From NCBI RefSeq assembly GCF_040834005.1, contig NZ_CP162129.1:3744001-3808000 (forward strand): a DNA stretch of 64,000 bases, read 5' to 3'. Both the position numbers and the translations under genes were made by a program. The stretch comes from Paenibacillus sp. PL2-23. GTDB taxonomy: Bacteria > Bacillota > Bacilli > Paenibacillales > Paenibacillaceae. Positions 49,141 to 59,326 of the stretch are shown here, in pieces. Below the pieces are notes generated by a model. It was not told where the DNA came from. It worked only from the letters and a program-made list of their open reading frames with translations, and did not search any database. Every line of letters starts with the position of its first letter. Within the stretch, counting starts at the first letter, position 1.

Positions 49141-49539
49141 TTAGACCAGCTCGATTTGTTTCATCTTTGGTTCTTCCACTTGCAGCTCGCCCATGCCGCG
49201 CACAAGCTTCTTCGCGTGTGTCGTCTTCGGCTTCAGTACAGCCAGCATGTAGTCGATCGCGAGCTGAGGATCAACAGTTTCACCGCAGGTATAGCAGTCC
49301 AGCGCGGCAAAGCCTCTCTCAGGATACGTGTGAATCGAGAGGTGACTCTCCGACAGCAGCACGAGCACCGTTGCGCCTTGAGGTTCAAATTGTTGGGCTT
49401 GCACCGATAGTACAGTTGCGCCGCATGCCTCTGCAGCCTCCACCATGTGAGATTGCAAAAATTCAGCGCTGTTCAGCAATTCAAAATCTACACCCCAAGC
49501 ATCAACAGCAACGTGTCTTCCGAAAGTTGAGTATTCCAT
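49141..49539 (-). CDS. speD: S-adenosylmethionine decarboxylase proenzyme
   Basis: Supplies decarboxylated SAM for spermidine synthesis. The 132-residue short prokaryotic form self-cleaves before the serine in SESHLSIHTYPE (Ser-65) to generate the pyruvoyl group. His-70 and Cys-85 sit at the spacing known for this class (+5 and +20). It is a single-gene unit with its own hairpin downstream and a structured upstream region. Confidence 0.95.
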   Translation of the reverse strand: MEYSTFGRHVAVDAWGVDFELLNSAEFLQSHMVEAAEACGATVLSVQAQQFEPQGATVLVLLSESHLSIHTYPERGFAALDCYTCGETVDPQLAIDYMLAVLKPKTTHAKKLVRGMGELQVEEPKMKQIELV

Positions 49540-49590
49540 CTTCCGGTTCCCCCTTCCTAGGAATAAAATGTTTAAAAAATTTCATCCGCT

Positions 49591-49655
49591 AGGACCTACG
49601 TCATTCACTTCCCGAGGGATTAATCTCTCGCAACATAACTATGTCCTGAGTGAAT
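49591..49655 (-). promoter_or_regulatory. Palindromic, possibly pseudoknotted 5' region of speD
   Basis: An 18-bp near-palindrome (CGAGGGATTAATCTCTCG, 49613-49630, one mismatch pair) is flanked by the arms ATTCACT (49603) and AGTGAAT (49649), which are perfect complements. AGGAC (49591) can also pair with GTCCT (49643), crossing the first pairing. It lies 50-120 nt upstream of speD and could be an operator or an RNA element. The rest of the gap 49540-49879 holds only hairpins. Confidence 0.4.
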
Positions 49656-49818
49656 CCTGGTTCCTAATTTTCCGAGCAGCAACAATGTTTTCAACGAAAA
49701 TAAAAATAACATCTATCCGCCATAATTGCAATAGTTTTTTTTGAAAAGCCGCGGCATCGCCGCGAACGACATTCCGTAACACTTTATGTAGCAGGGCCCT
49801 GTCCCGCAACCGAGCGTG

Positions 49819-49856
49819 AGAAAAAAGAGAGAAGCCGCAGCCCGCGGCTTCTCTCC
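49819..49856 (-). terminator. Intrinsic terminator of the conserved unknown gene
   Basis: Perfect 12-bp stem GAGAGAAGCCGC (49827-49838) with GCGGCTTCTCTC (49844-49855), followed on the minus strand by TTTTTTC. It lies 24 bp past the stop. A second smaller hairpin (CGCGGC/GCCGCG) lies near 49750. Confidence 0.88.
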
Positions 49857-49879
49857 TGCCTGTTATAAGCGCACTCCCG

Positions 49880-50470
49880 TTAAGCCTCCAGCATAAACAA
49901 TCTGCGCGTAAGCTCCGCGAGCTTCTCGTCGATTGCAGCGATTTCGGCACGGTCGGACGTCTGATTGCGAAGGTCTAGAAGACCGTTCACCTCGCCCTGC
50001 ACAAGGCCAATTTCCCTCTCGACCAGACGGCTGCGGAACAATCTCTCCAGCCCTCCAAGAGTGTCCTTGTGCTCGAACACAACACGTTCGGAGGAAGCCG
50101 TACTCTCCACGATCTTCTGAACGGTGCCGTTCTTATAGTGATAGATCATCGTATAATGGCTGTAAATACGGTTGACGATCGCGCTGCCCCGGTAAGCGGA
50201 GACCGCTTTGCGAAGCGCGTTCGCAAGCCTAGGTTCGACAAGACGGCATGAGAGCTCGCAAACGTAATAATCCTGCCTTCTCTCGAAGGTAAGGCGGACT
50301 TCTTCCTTCCCTGCTATGTCGTGAAGCAGAAGCTCCTGATTGCCGTTATCGAGCACCAGCACCTGCGAGCGCAGCTGCCCATCCTCCATAAGGGCAATAA
50401 AACGGGACATCTCATCGACTTTGAACTGCAGTTTGGCATTTACATACTCTGTGGCTAGCCGCTTAGCCAT
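49880..50470 (-). CDS. Conserved protein of unknown function
   Basis: 196-residue soluble protein that I cannot assign. It begins MAKRLATEYVNAKLQFKVDE, has a beta-rich central part (EVRLTFERRQDYYVCELSCRL; YSHYTMIYHYKNGTVQKIVE) and ends in a helical, Glu/Arg-rich tail likely to form a coiled coil (~140-196). ATG 50470 has AGGAGA 5 nt upstream; the frame is open to 50500. It has its own promoter and terminator between speD and engB, so it is probably a monocistronic housekeeping gene rather than an operon member. Confidence 0.8.
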   Translation of the reverse strand: MAKRLATEYVNAKLQFKVDEMSRFIALMEDGQLRSQVLVLDNGNQELLLHDIAGKEEVRLTFERRQDYYVCELSCRLVEPRLANALRKAVSAYRGSAIVNRIYSHYTMIYHYKNGTVQKIVESTASSERVVFEHKDTLGGLERLFRSRLVEREIGLVQGEVNGLLDLRNQTSDRAEIAAIDEKLAELTRRLFMLEA

Positions 50471-50543
50471 AAAAATCTCCTCAATTCTTTGAGACCCCAT
50501 CGACTGAAATGCGATGACAGCCTTTTCAGCATTGCTTATTAAT

Positions 50544-50572
50544 ATTATACGTGATCCGCCAAACGCTGTCCT
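50544..50572 (-). promoter_or_regulatory. Sigma-A promoter of the unknown gene
   Basis: Minus strand: -35 AGGACA (50567-50572), 17-nt spacer, -10 TATAAT (50544-50549). This is about 75 bp upstream of the start codon. Confidence 0.65.
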
Positions 50573-50672
50573 GTCGGCTAACCTTCATATTCGATCATAT
50601 TTCAAGAAAAAACGGAGGAATTCACAAGGAACCCCCATCATTGCCCTGTATTCTCTGCTTTATCGAACTACT

Positions 50673-51275
50673 TCAGGGGCTTTCTTGGGTTTGTGCGATT
50701 GCGTTCGTGATGACGTCCCACAATTGCTCGCGTCCAAGTCCCGTCTCCGATGAAAACAAGACTACGGAATCCCGGGGATCCGCTTCAAGCGTCGTCTTGA
50801 TGACTTTAATATGCTTGTCCCACTTCGACCTTGGAATTTTGTCCGCTTTGGTCGCAACGATGCATGTGGGAATGTTGTAATGCTTCAGCCAGTGATACAT
50901 CAGCACATCATCCTTGGACGGCTCGTGCCGAATATCGATCACAAGCAGCTGCAGCTTGAGCGGCTCTCGCTGCTGCAGGTAGGTCTCGATCATCTCGCCG
51001 AACTTCTCCCGCTGCGTCTTGGACACCTTAGCGTAGCCGTAGCCCGGGAAATCCACCAGATACACCATGTCATTGACCCGATAATAGTTCAGTTGCTGGG
51101 TCTTGCCTGGCTGCGAGCTTGTTCTTGCCAGATTCTTGCGAAGGATCAGCTTATTAATCAAGGATGATTTCCCCACGTTGGAGCGCCCGGCCAGAGCAAT
51201 CTCTGGCAAGGCGTCCTCCGGGTATTGCTGCGGACTGACCGCGCTGATAATAAATTGTGCTTCTAATATTTTCAT
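50673..51275 (-). CDS. engB: Ribosome biogenesis GTPase EngB (YsxC/YihA)
   Basis: Essential GTPase for 50S assembly. The 200 residues contain G1 [14 protein letters not shown] (~31-44), G3 [13 protein letters not shown]4 [12 protein letters not shown] and a C-terminal helix. Its ATG overlaps the lon stop (ATGA), so lon-engB is translationally coupled, as in B. subtilis lonA-ysxC. Confidence 0.97.
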   Translation of the reverse strand: MKILEAQFIISAVSPQQYPEDALPEIALAGRSNVGKSSLINKLILRKNLARTSSQPGKTQQLNYYRVNDMVYLVDFPGYGYAKVSKTQREKFGEMIETYLQQREPLKLQLLVIDIRHEPSKDDVLMYHWLKHYNIPTCIVATKADKIPRSKWDKHIKVIKTTLEADPRDSVVLFSSETGLGREQLWDVITNAIAQTQESP

Positions 51276-53680
51276 GAAATTGTTGTACCTGCCCTCTCCT
51301 CTGTCGCAACCGGCAGCAGCGCGTGCTGCAGCACCTCGTCCATATGGCTCACCGGCACAAACGCCATCGCTTCCCGAATGCTGTCCGGAATATCGCGAAG
51401 GTCCCGCTCATTGTCCTTCGGCAGCAGCACCTTCTTAATGCCCGCACGATGGGCCGCAAGCGACTTCTCCTTCAGTCCGCCAATTGGCAGCACTCTGCCT
51501 CTGAGCGTAATCTCGCCAGTCATCGCCACTTCCCTGTTCACGAGTCGATTGGTAAGCGCCGATATGAGCGCTGTCGCCATCGTAATGCCCGCGGAAGGTC
51601 CGTCCTTCGGAATCGCGCCTTCGGGAATGTGAATATGAATATCGTTTTTCTCATGGAAGCTGGGGTCAATCGCCAGCTCCGCCGCCTTCGCGCGCGTGAA
51701 GCTGAATGCGGCCTGCGCGGACTCCTTCATGACGTCGCCCAGCTTGCCCGTCAGCGTCAGCTTGCCGCTGCCCGGCATAACGCTCACTTCTATAACCAGT
51801 GTATCCCCGCCAACCTCCGTCCAGGCGAGACCTGTGACGGCTCCGACCTGATTCTCGCTTTCGGCAAGACCGAATCTGAACTTGGGAGGCCCGATCCATT
51901 CCTTGACGCGCGCGCTGTCTACGGTAATCGGCGCTGCCGGCGTCTCAGACGGCTGAGAGGCAGTCTCTGGTTGATCCGACTCCCCGGACACCTCTGATAC
52001 CAAATGCTTGGCTGCCTTGCGGCAGACGGCCGCAATCTGCTGCTCCAGGTTCCGGACGCCCGCTTCTCGGGTATACTCCCGAATGAGAAGCTGCACGGCT
52101 TCGTTCGTAACCTCAAGCTGCTCCTCCGTAAGGCCATGCTCCTTCTTCTGCTTGGGCAGCAAATATTTCTCCACAATCTTCTCTTTCTCCAGCTCCGTAT
52201 AGCCCGGAATATACAGAACCTCCATCCGGTCGAGCAGCGGACGCGGAATGTTGTGAAGAGCGTTCGCGGTTGTGACGAACATGACATTCGACAGATCGAA
52301 CGGCACCTCGATGTAATGATCGCTGAACGTATTGTTCTGCTCGGGATCCAGCACCTCCAGCAGCGCGGAGGAAGGGTCCCCTCTGAAGTCCGACGCCATC
52401 TTGTCGATCTCGTCCAGCAGGAACACGGGGTTCATGCTGCCCGCCGTCTTCATCCCTTGCATAATACGACCCGGCATCGCGCCGACATAGGTGCGGCGGT
52501 GGCCGCGAATTTCCGCTTCGTCCCTAACGCCGCCAAGCGAGATGCGCACGAACTTGCGGCCAAGCGACTTGGCCACGGATCGGGCCAGCGACGTCTTGCC
52601 GACGCCTGGAGGACCTACAAGGCACAATATAGGCCCTTTAAGCTTCTTGACAAGCTTCTGTACGGCCAGATACTCCAGCACACGCTCCTTCGGCTTCTCG
52701 AGGCCGTAGTGGTCCTCATTCAGAATAGCCTCGGCCTTGGCGAGCACCAGATCGTCTTCCGTTGTTTTGCTCCAAGGCAGCGTCAATAACCAATCGATAT
52801 AATTGCGGATGACGCCGCCCTCTGCTGACGATGGCGGCATTTTCTCCAGGCGGTCTATTTCCTTGGTGATCTTCTCGCGCACGCTGTCCGGCACGCCGGC
52901 TTCCTCCAGCTGGCCTCTCAGCTCTTCAGCCTCGCCAGCGCGCCCCTCCTTGTCGCCAAGCTCCTTCTGGATTGCTTTCATCTGCTCGCGGAGATAATAT
53001 TCCTTCTGTGTCTTCTCCATCTGCTTCTTGACCCGCTGGTTAATCTGGCGCTCCAGCTCCAGCACCTCGCGCTCGTTGTTCAGCAGGTCTAGCAGCCGCT
53101 CCAGTCTTGCCGCGACGTCAATCGTCTCCAAGATGTCCTGCTTATCCTTGATCTTAAGAGACAGATGGCTCGTAATGACGTCGGCGAGCCTGCCTGGCTC
53201 ATCAATATCCGAAACCGCGGCATACGTCTCCGGCGTCACCTTCTTCGACAAGGATATATAATGCTCGAATTGATTCAAGACCGAACGCATAAGGGCGTCC
53301 ACGGCCGGATCATCTGTCTCTGGCTCCGGCAGCTCCTTGGCGAGCACCTCATAATATTCTTCGTTCGCTACATAGCTCTGAACCTCTGCTCTGACGACCC
53401 CTTCGACCAGAACACGAATCGTTCCGTTCGGCAGCTTCAGCATCTGCCTCACCTTCACGATCGTTCCGACTTTATAAATATCCTCTTCCGTCGGATCTTC
53501 AATGTTCACTTCCGATTGGGAGCAGAGCAGGATCATATGGTCGTCGACCATCGCTCTCTCCAGCGCCCGCACGGATTTATCCCTGCCCACGTCCAAGTGG
53601 AGCACCATGCTGGGATACACGAGCAGCCCTCTAAGCGGAAGCAAGGGCAAACGACGACCTTTCAATTTGCCAGGTCCCAT
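51272..53680 (-). CDS. lon: ATP-dependent protease Lon (LonA)
   Basis: Soluble AAA+ serine protease for misfolded and regulatory proteins. The 802 residues comprise the N-terminal LON substrate domain ([13 protein letters not shown] at 12-24), a coiled coil, an ATPase with Walker [14 protein letters not shown] and Walker [11 protein letters not shown], and a protease domain with the catalytic Ser in [10 protein letters not shown] and a downstream Lys. A charged linker insert (~580-605, [15 protein letters not shown]) precedes the protease domain. ATG 53680 has GGAGGTG 5 nt upstream; the frame is open to 53704. Confidence 0.97.
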   Translation of the reverse strand: MGPGKLKGRRLPLLPLRGLLVYPSMVLHLDVGRDKSVRALERAMVDDHMILLCSQSEVNIEDPTEEDIYKVGTIVKVRQMLKLPNGTIRVLVEGVVRAEVQSYVANEEYYEVLAKELPEPETDDPAVDALMRSVLNQFEHYISLSKKVTPETYAAVSDIDEPGRLADVITSHLSLKIKDKQDILETIDVAARLERLLDLLNNEREVLELERQINQRVKKQMEKTQKEYYLREQMKAIQKELGDKEGRAGEAEELRGQLEEAGVPDSVREKITKEIDRLEKMPPSSAEGGVIRNYIDWLLTLPWSKTTEDDLVLAKAEAILNEDHYGLEKPKERVLEYLAVQKLVKKLKGPILCLVGPPGVGKTSLARSVAKSLGRKFVRISLGGVRDEAEIRGHRRTYVGAMPGRIMQGMKTAGSMNPVFLLDEIDKMASDFRGDPSSALLEVLDPEQNNTFSDHYIEVPFDLSNVMFVTTANALHNIPRPLLDRMEVLYIPGYTELEKEKIVEKYLLPKQKKEHGLTEEQLEVTNEAVQLLIREYTREAGVRNLEQQIAAVCRKAAKHLVSEVSGESDQPETASQPSETPAAPITVDSARVKEWIGPPKFRFGLAESENQVGAVTGLAWTEVGGDTLVIEVSVMPGSGKLTLTGKLGDVMKESAQAAFSFTRAKAAELAIDPSFHEKNDIHIHIPEGAIPKDGPSAGITMATALISALTNRLVNREVAMTGEITLRGRVLPIGGLKEKSLAAHRAGIKKVLLPKDNERDLRDIPDSIREAMAFVPVSHMDEVLQHALLPVATEERAGTTIS

Positions 53681-53717
53681 GCCAGCACCTCCATTCTTAT
53701 ACATCTAGCTTATTTTA

Positions 53718-55421
53718 TCATTCTGCGGAATCGGCCTGCAAATAGGGAACGCTCGGCGTCATAAACGTGTCGGCTGAGACCGGCTTCTCCACCTGCTCCT
53801 CCGGCAGGACAGACTGCGGGAATACATGGCCGAACACTTCCTCTACGCGATCCACAGGAATCACCTGGAGGCCGTTCAGATCAGCGAATATCGCCTGCCA
53901 GTTCTCCCTAGGGATGATCACCTGCACGGCGCCTGCCTGGAATGCCGCCTCCACCTTGGCAAGCACGCCGCCGACCGGCTTCACATTGCCGTGGATGCCT
54001 ACCTCACCCGTCATCGCAAGGCGGTTGTCTACCGGCACGCCCATAATGGCCGAGGCGATGGCCGTCGCCATGGCAATGCCAGCGGAGGGACCATCAATCG
54101 GCGTGCCGCCCGGAAAATTAATATGCAGGTCGTAGTCCTGCGGATTGAGCCCTTTGCGGCGAAGCACCGTCAACACGTTTTCAACGGAGCCCTTGGCCAT
54201 GCTTTTCCGGCGAAGCGTTCGCGAGCCTCCGCCAAGCTCCTCCTCGTCCACCACGCCTGTAATCGTGTATTGGCCTCTGCCCTTAACCGCCTCGATCGCG
54301 CTGACCTCAATTTCCAGCAAGGTGCCCATGTTCGGTCCGTACACAGCCAGGCCGTTCACGAAGCCGATCTGCGGCTCCAGGGGCACCTTGCGGTCGGGAC
54401 GCGGCGGAATCTGGCTGCTGTTAACGACCCATTCGATATCGGAGGCCGAGATATGATCCCGCTTCTCGGACAAAGCCACTCCCGCTGCGAGCTGGATCAC
54501 ATTAACCGCTTCCCTGCCGTTTGTTGCATATTTTTTGACGACGTCAATAGCATCCGGACAAGGTCCAAAGCCGATTTTTTTGACCGCGTTCTCGGCGACC
54601 AGCGCAATTTCATCCGCAAGGAGCGGACGGAAATACACCTCCATGCAGCGGGAGCGTATGGCAGGAGGAATTTCCTGCGGCGACCGGGTCGTCGCGCCAA
54701 CAAGCCGGAAGTCCGCCGGCAAGCCATTCTGGAATATATCGTGTATGTAGAGTGGAATATTGGCATCCTCGGAATTGTAATAAGCGCTCTCCAGGAACAC
54801 TTTCCGATCTTCAAGAACCTTTAATAATTTATTCATCTGCACAGGATGCAATTCCCCGATTTCGTCAATAAACAAAATTCCCCCATGAGCCTTCGTCACC
54901 GCTCCAGGCTTGGGCTGAGGAATGCCTGCAACGCCCATTGCGCCTGCCCCTTGATAGATGGGGTCATGCACGGAGCCGATCAACGGATCTGCAATGCCAC
55001 GCTCATCGAATCGCGCGGTAGTCGCGTCGATCTCCGTAAACTTCGCTTCCGGCAGAAAGGGTGAGGACGGGTTTTTTTTGGCTTCCTCCAGCACAACGCG
55101 AGCGGCCGCTGTCTTGCCTACCCCCGGCGGTCCGTAGATAATAACATGCTGAGGATTGGCGCTGCACAGAGCCGCTTTAAGCGCGCGCAGACCGTCTCGC
55201 TGTCCGATAATGTCCCCCATCGTCTGCGGCCGCGTTTTCTCCGCCAGAGGCTTCGTGAGCGACACGGAGCGCAGCTTTCTCAGCTTATCCATCTCTTTCT
55301 TAGACTCTCGGTCTACCGCAGAACGGTTCGTCTTCTGATTGCGCAGCAAATTCCAGAAATAGAGACCGATAACAACCGCAAAAAACACCTGCACCAACAT
55401 TAATACGAGACTTAAATTCAT
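53718..55421 (-). CDS. lonB: Forespore-type membrane-anchored ATP-dependent protease LonB
   Basis: Sporulation-associated Lon paralogue, in B. subtilis expressed in the forespore. The 567 residues lack the LON domain and start with a membrane helix (MNLSLVLMLVQVFFAVVIG). They contain Walker [15 protein letters not shown] (~98-111), Walker B ILFIDEIGELH and the catalytic Ser in PIDGPSAGIAMATA with a downstream Lys. It lies directly upstream of lon, the usual tandem. Confidence 0.95.
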   Translation of the reverse strand: MNLSLVLMLVQVFFAVVIGLYFWNLLRNQKTNRSAVDRESKKEMDKLRKLRSVSLTKPLAEKTRPQTMGDIIGQRDGLRALKAALCSANPQHVIIYGPPGVGKTAAARVVLEEAKKNPSSPFLPEAKFTEIDATTARFDERGIADPLIGSVHDPIYQGAGAMGVAGIPQPKPGAVTKAHGGILFIDEIGELHPVQMNKLLKVLEDRKVFLESAYYNSEDANIPLYIHDIFQNGLPADFRLVGATTRSPQEIPPAIRSRCMEVYFRPLLADEIALVAENAVKKIGFGPCPDAIDVVKKYATNGREAVNVIQLAAGVALSEKRDHISASDIEWVVNSSQIPPRPDRKVPLEPQIGFVNGLAVYGPNMGTLLEIEVSAIEAVKGRGQYTITGVVDEEELGGGSRTLRRKSMAKGSVENVLTVLRRKGLNPQDYDLHINFPGGTPIDGPSAGIAMATAIASAIMGVPVDNRLAMTGEVGIHGNVKPVGGVLAKVEAAFQAGAVQVIIPRENWQAIFADLNGLQVIPVDRVEEVFGHVFPQSVLPEEQVEKPVSADTFMTPSVPYLQADSAE

Positions 55422-55636
55422 GACCCACCCGCTCCTTTACAAATATCCGTATTCCGTCAGTATTGCCTCATGCCAATCGGAATAATCGCCATTTTTTCTG
55501 AAAATACCATTTTCAACAAGGCGGACATGCACCGCGCAGGAACAATTAGACGGAACGACTCGGACAATCTCCCTTCCATACGAGTCGAAGCTGAATAGGA
55601 TAACACTATCAAGCTTGTAAAGGGGGGAATGCAGCC

Positions 55637-55834
55637 ATGCAGCATGAGCTACTGAAAGGACTGATCGGTCTCGCGATCGCCAGCGTTGACACGGGCACAG
55701 AGTTTCTGAAGAGCCAGCTACGGGCTCAGCTCGAGAAGCTCGAGGTGGAGGAAGAATGGATAGAAGAGGCGGAGACGCAAGCGGGAGGCTTGATGGAGAA
55801 GCTGAAATCCATGCTTCCGTCCGAGGGAGCATGA
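55637..55834 (+). CDS. Small hypothetical protein on the plus strand
   Basis: 65-residue ORF starting MQHELLKGLIGLAIASVD. It has a short hydrophobic start and a strongly acidic amphipathic helical remainder (LEKLEVEEEWIEEAE). GGGGGG lies 9 nt upstream of the ATG, and a strong terminator lies 70 bp downstream. It is divergent from lonB and convergent with ispG, in a region otherwise wholly minus-strand. No family is recognised; RBS, ATG and terminator make it a plausible real gene. Confidence 0.6.
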   Translation: MQHELLKGLIGLAIASVDTGTEFLKSQLRAQLEKLEVEEEWIEEAETQAGGLMEKLKSMLPSEGA

Positions 55835-55905
55835 TGACGACATCCTGTATAAGCAGATGTCAGTCTGGCAGGCAGCTATAACAACAGCACTGTAGTGCCG
55901 GAAGC

Positions 55906-55965
55906 AAAATGCCCCGCTCTCCCTTCGGCAGCAAGCACTGTAACGAAGGCAGGGCGGGGCATTTT
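55906..55965. terminator. Bidirectional terminator between the small ORF and ispG
   Basis: Outer perfect 12-bp stem AAAATGCCCCGC (55906-55917) with GCGGGGCATTTT (55954-55965). An inner CCTTCG/CGAAGG pair extends it. Flanking A/T runs suit both directions. Confidence 0.85.
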
Positions 55966-55977
55966 GAGAAAAGTATA

Positions 55978-57093
55978 CTATGCGTGCATGGGATTGTGTT
56001 CCTTGCGGCCCGGAATCTCTCCCGTCTCCTCGAACACTCTGACAATTTCGTCGATCTCTTTCTTGAGCTCGTTCAGAAGCTCGGCCTCCGGCACCTTGCG
56101 AATCATCTCCCCGTAACGGAACAGCATGCCTTCGCCTCTCGCACCCGCGATCCCGATATCCGCCTCGCGCGCTTCTCCAGGGCCATTAACGGCGCAGCCA
56201 AGCACCGACACCTTGATAGGCACCTTAATCTTGGCGATGTATTCCTCCACCTCATTGGCAATGGAGAACAAATCAATATCCAGACGTCCGCAGGTCGGGC
56301 AAGAAATTAATGTCGCCGCGTTGGTAATCAGGCCAAATGTCTTCAGCAGCTCTCTGGCCACCTTCACCTCTTCTACGGGATCCGCGCTTAAGCTGATTCG
56401 TACCGTATTGCCGATGCCGAGAGCAAGCAAAGCGCCGATGCCAGCCGAGCTCTTGATTGTGCCGGAATGGAGCGTGCCCGCCTCCGTAATGCCCAGATGC
56501 AACGGGTACTTGATCTTCTCGGCTGCCATGCTGTACGCCGCGATAGCCATTGGCACATCGGACGCCTTCAGCGAAACGATGATGTCATGGAAGTCCAGGT
56601 CCTCCAGAATGCCGATATGGAACAAGGCGCTTTCCACCATCGCTTCAGGAGTCGGGTAACCGTATTTCTCCAGCAAGTGGTTCTCCAGCGAGCCGGCGTT
56701 AACGCCGATTCGAATCGGAATGCCTCTCTCCTTGCAGGCTTTAACGACAGCCTCTACCTTCTCGCGGCGGCCAATGTTGCCGGGGTTGATCCGAACCTTG
56801 TCGATGCCGTTCTCGATGGCCATAAGTGCCAGCCTGTAATCGAAATGAATGTCCGCCACTAGCGGTATATGAATGCGCTTCTTAATTTCCTTTATCGCTT
56901 CGGCCGCCTCTTTGTTGTTTACGGTTACGCGCACGATTTGGCAGCCCGCTTCCTCGAGCCGGAGAATCTCCGCAACCGTCGCCTCCACATCCGCAGTCTT
57001 CGTTGTGCACATGCTTTGAATAATCACTTCATTGCTGCCGCCAATCGTCAACTCGCCGACCTTGACCGCAACGGTATCTTGGCGCAAATACAT
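55978..57093 (-). CDS. ispG: 4-hydroxy-3-methylbut-2-enyl diphosphate synthase
   Basis: Iron-sulfur enzyme of the MEP isoprenoid pathway. The 371 residues have an N-terminal TIM-barrel ([19 protein letters not shown]) and a C-terminal [4Fe-4S] domain with cysteines in [12 protein letters not shown] and [12 protein letters not shown]. It is monocistronic, with terminators on both sides. B. subtilis ispG lies elsewhere, so this is an insertion into the lonB-clpX interval. Confidence 0.97.
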   Translation of the reverse strand: MYLRQDTVAVKVGELTIGGSNEVIIQSMCTTKTADVEATVAEILRLEEAGCQIVRVTVNNKEAAEAIKEIKKRIHIPLVADIHFDYRLALMAIENGIDKVRINPGNIGRREKVEAVVKACKERGIPIRIGVNAGSLENHLLEKYGYPTPEAMVESALFHIGILEDLDFHDIIVSLKASDVPMAIAAYSMAAEKIKYPLHLGITEAGTLHSGTIKSSAGIGALLALGIGNTVRISLSADPVEEVKVARELLKTFGLITNAATLISCPTCGRLDIDLFSIANEVEEYIAKIKVPIKVSVLGCAVNGPGEAREADIGIAGARGEGMLFRYGEMIRKVPEAELLNELKKEIDEIVRVFEETGEIPGRKEHNPMHA

Positions 57094-57158
57094 AATCGAT
57101 CTCTCCCACCCTAGCTAATAAGCCCTATATACGTCATGATACTGAATCGGCAGACGAA

Positions 57159-57204
57159 AGTCCACCCCATAGCCTCGCTCGTGCGGCGGACTATGGGGTG
57201 GACT
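57159..57204 (-). terminator. Hairpin after clpX, probable terminator
   Basis: Perfect 14-bp stem AGTCCACCCCATAG (57159-57172) with CTATGGGGTGGACT (57191-57204), starting 11 bp past the clpX stop. The minus-strand tail (TTTCG) is short, so termination may be partial. Confidence 0.6.
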
Positions 57205-57214
57205 CAGACACGCC

Positions 57215-58471
57215 TTAGGCGCTTTCTTCTTTTTTCTTGCCTTTTTTGGCTGTCAGCTCCGGCATGATTTTGTCCTGTACCGACTTCTCGGTAATCAGGC
57301 AAGTATTCACGTCGTCGCGCGATGGCACCTCGTACATCACTTCCAGCATGATGCCTTCGATGATGGCGCGAAGTCCGCGAGCGCCGGTGTTGCGCTTAAT
57401 GGCTTCCTTCGCAATGGCGTCAAGCGCCGCCGGCTCGAAGTCCAGCTTCACGTTGTCCATCTCAAGCAGCTTCTGGTATTGCTTCACAAGCGCGTTCTTC
57501 GGCTCGGACAGAATACGCACCAGCGCCGGCTCATCAAGCGGCTCCAGTGTAGAGATAACGGGAAGACGTCCCACGAACTCCGGAATCAAGCCGAACTTGA
57601 GCAGGTCCTCCGGAAGCACCATGGACAAATATTCGCCCGGCTTCAGATCCTTCTGGGCTTCGCCGCCCGAGCTGAATCCGATGACCTTCTTGCCGATCCG
57701 GCGTTTGATCAGCTGCTCCAGCCCGTCGAAGGCACCGCCGCAGATGAACAAAATATTGGTTGTGTCGATCTGGATAAACTCCTGATGCGGATGCTTGCGG
57801 CCGCCCTGAGGAGGTACAGAAGCAACCGTTCCCTCCAAAATTTTCAGCAGCGCCTGCTGAACGCCTTCGCCGGAGACATCGCGCGTAATGGACGGATTCT
57901 CGGACTTGCGGGCTACCTTATCGATTTCGTCGATATAGATAATGCCGCGCTCTGCCTTCTCCACGTCGTAGTCAGCCGCTTGAATCAGCTTCAGCAGGAT
58001 GTTCTCGACATCCTCGCCCACATAACCCGCTTCGGTCAGGGACGTTGCGTCTGCGATTGCGAATGGCACGTTCAAGATTTTGGCCATCGTCTGAGCAAGA
58101 AGCGTCTTGCCGGAGCCTGTTGGGCCAAGCAGCAAAATATTGGATTTCTGAAGCTCAACGTCTTCGATCTTGCTGCCGGAATTAATCCGTTTGTAGTGGT
58201 TGTACACGGCTACGGACAGCGATTTCTTCGCTGATTCCTGGCCGATGACGTACGAATCCAATATGCCGCGAATATCCTTCGGCTTCGGAATATCCTTCAG
58301 ATCCAGCTCTTCTTCGTTGCCAAGCTCCTCTTCTACGATTTCCGTGCAAAGCTCAATGCACTCATCGCATATATAGACGCCAGGACCGGCTACCAGCTTG
58401 CGAACCTGATCCTGCGATTTGCCGCAGAACGAGCATTTCAATTGGCCTTTCTCGTCGTTAAATTTAAACAT
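57215..58471 (-). CDS. clpX: ATP-dependent Clp protease ATP-binding subunit ClpX
   Basis: Unfoldase feeding ClpP. The 418 residues contain an N-terminal C4 zinc finger ([10 protein letters not shown] ... ICDEC, ~13-38), Walker [14 protein letters not shown] (~118-130), Walker [12 protein letters not shown], the GYVGEDVE pore loop and the ClpP-contact loop IGF. It follows clpP by 24 bp, forming a clpP-clpX unit; in B. subtilis clpP is unlinked. Confidence 0.98.
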   Translation of the reverse strand: MFKFNDEKGQLKCSFCGKSQDQVRKLVAGPGVYICDECIELCTEIVEEELGNEEELDLKDIPKPKDIRGILDSYVIGQESAKKSLSVAVYNHYKRINSGSKIEDVELQKSNILLLGPTGSGKTLLAQTMAKILNVPFAIADATSLTEAGYVGEDVENILLKLIQAADYDVEKAERGIIYIDEIDKVARKSENPSITRDVSGEGVQQALLKILEGTVASVPPQGGRKHPHQEFIQIDTTNILFICGGAFDGLEQLIKRRIGKKVIGFSSGGEAQKDLKPGEYLSMVLPEDLLKFGLIPEFVGRLPVISTLEPLDEPALVRILSEPKNALVKQYQKLLEMDNVKLDFEPAALDAIAKEAIKRNTGARGLRAIIEGIMLEVMYEVPSRDDVNTCLITEKSVQDKIMPELTAKKGKKKEESA

Positions 58472-58495
58472 GCGCTCACCCCTTCATTTAAGTCG

Positions 58496-59086
58496 TTACA
58501 CAAGGCCCGGTGAAGTGATAACCTTGTCGATCAAGCCATAAGAGAGCGCCTCTTCCGCACTCATAAAATAATCGCGGTCGGTGTCGCGGTCGATCTTCTC
58601 ATACGGCTGCCCCGTACGGTCCACATAGATCTCGTTCAGCTTCCGCTTCGTCTTCAGAATCCAATCCGCATGAATTTTAATATCGGTTGCCTGCCCGCGA
58701 ACCCCGCCAAGCGGCTGATGGATCATAACCTCAGCATTCGGAAGCGCAAACCGCTTGCCCTTCGCGCCTGCCGTCAGCAGAAGCGATCCCATGCTGGCTG
58801 CCATGCCCATGCAGATTGTGGATACGTCCGGCTTGATGTACTGCATTGTATCGAATATCCCCATGCCCGCGGTTACAGAGCCGCCAGGGGAATTGATATA
58901 GAGATGGATATCCTTCTCCGGATCGTCGGCCGCCAAGAACAGCAGCTGAGCGATAACAGAGTTCGCGACATCGTCATCAATCGCGCTTCCGAGGAAAATA
59001 ATACGATCCTTCAGCAATCGGGAGTAAATGTCATAGGACCGTTCTCCTCGATTTGTCTGCTCGACTACGATAGGTACCAGATTCAT
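58496..59086 (-). CDS. clpP: ATP-dependent Clp protease proteolytic subunit ClpP
   Basis: Serine peptidase forming the tetradecameric Clp chamber. It begins [20 protein letters not shown]. Catalytic Ser-98 lies in [11 protein letters not shown] and His-123 in [10 protein letters not shown], with the Asp in the [11 protein letters not shown] region. The 196 residues are typical. It is transcribed from its own promoter with clpX. Confidence 0.98.
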   Translation of the reverse strand: MNLVPIVVEQTNRGERSYDIYSRLLKDRIIFLGSAIDDDVANSVIAQLLFLAADDPEKDIHLYINSPGGSVTAGMGIFDTMQYIKPDVSTICMGMAASMGSLLLTAGAKGKRFALPNAEVMIHQPLGGVRGQATDIKIHADWILKTKRKLNEIYVDRTGQPYEKIDRDTDRDYFMSAEEALSYGLIDKVITSPGLV

Positions 59087-59130
59087 GCGACCAACCTCTT
59101 TTCCATTGTGGGAATGTATGTTGCCACTTC

Positions 59131-59159
59131 ATTGTAACACGTACGGTTATGTCTGTCAT
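59131..59159 (-). promoter_or_regulatory. Sigma-A promoter of clpP-clpX
   Basis: Minus strand: -35 ATGACA (59154-59159), 17-nt spacer, -10 TACAAT (59131-59136). No CtsR-type GGTCAAA repeat is visible nearby. Confidence 0.75.
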
Positions 59160-59248
59160 ATGTCTACTAACAGCGTATGCGACAGCGGTCTTGCTATATG
59201 TATGCGGAACCTCCGCGGGGTCTTGCAGCCAAGCCATATGTAGGGTCA

Positions 59249-59282
59249 AAATAAGGCACGTATCGTAAACGCGCCTTATCCT
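59249..59282 (-). terminator. Intrinsic terminator after tig
   Basis: Stem ATAAGGCGCG/CGTGCCTTAT (one wobble) followed by TTTTGACC on the minus strand, about 45 bp past the tig stop. Confidence 0.8.
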
Positions 59283-59326
59283 GAGGTGTTGCCTATTCTT
59301 CTATGCCGGATAGGACCGGAGCTGTA

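Noticed and set aside
59087-59326. CtsR or CIRCE operator before clpP
   Set aside because: No GGTCAAA tandem and no CIRCE inverted repeat found. Only a sigma-A promoter is visible.
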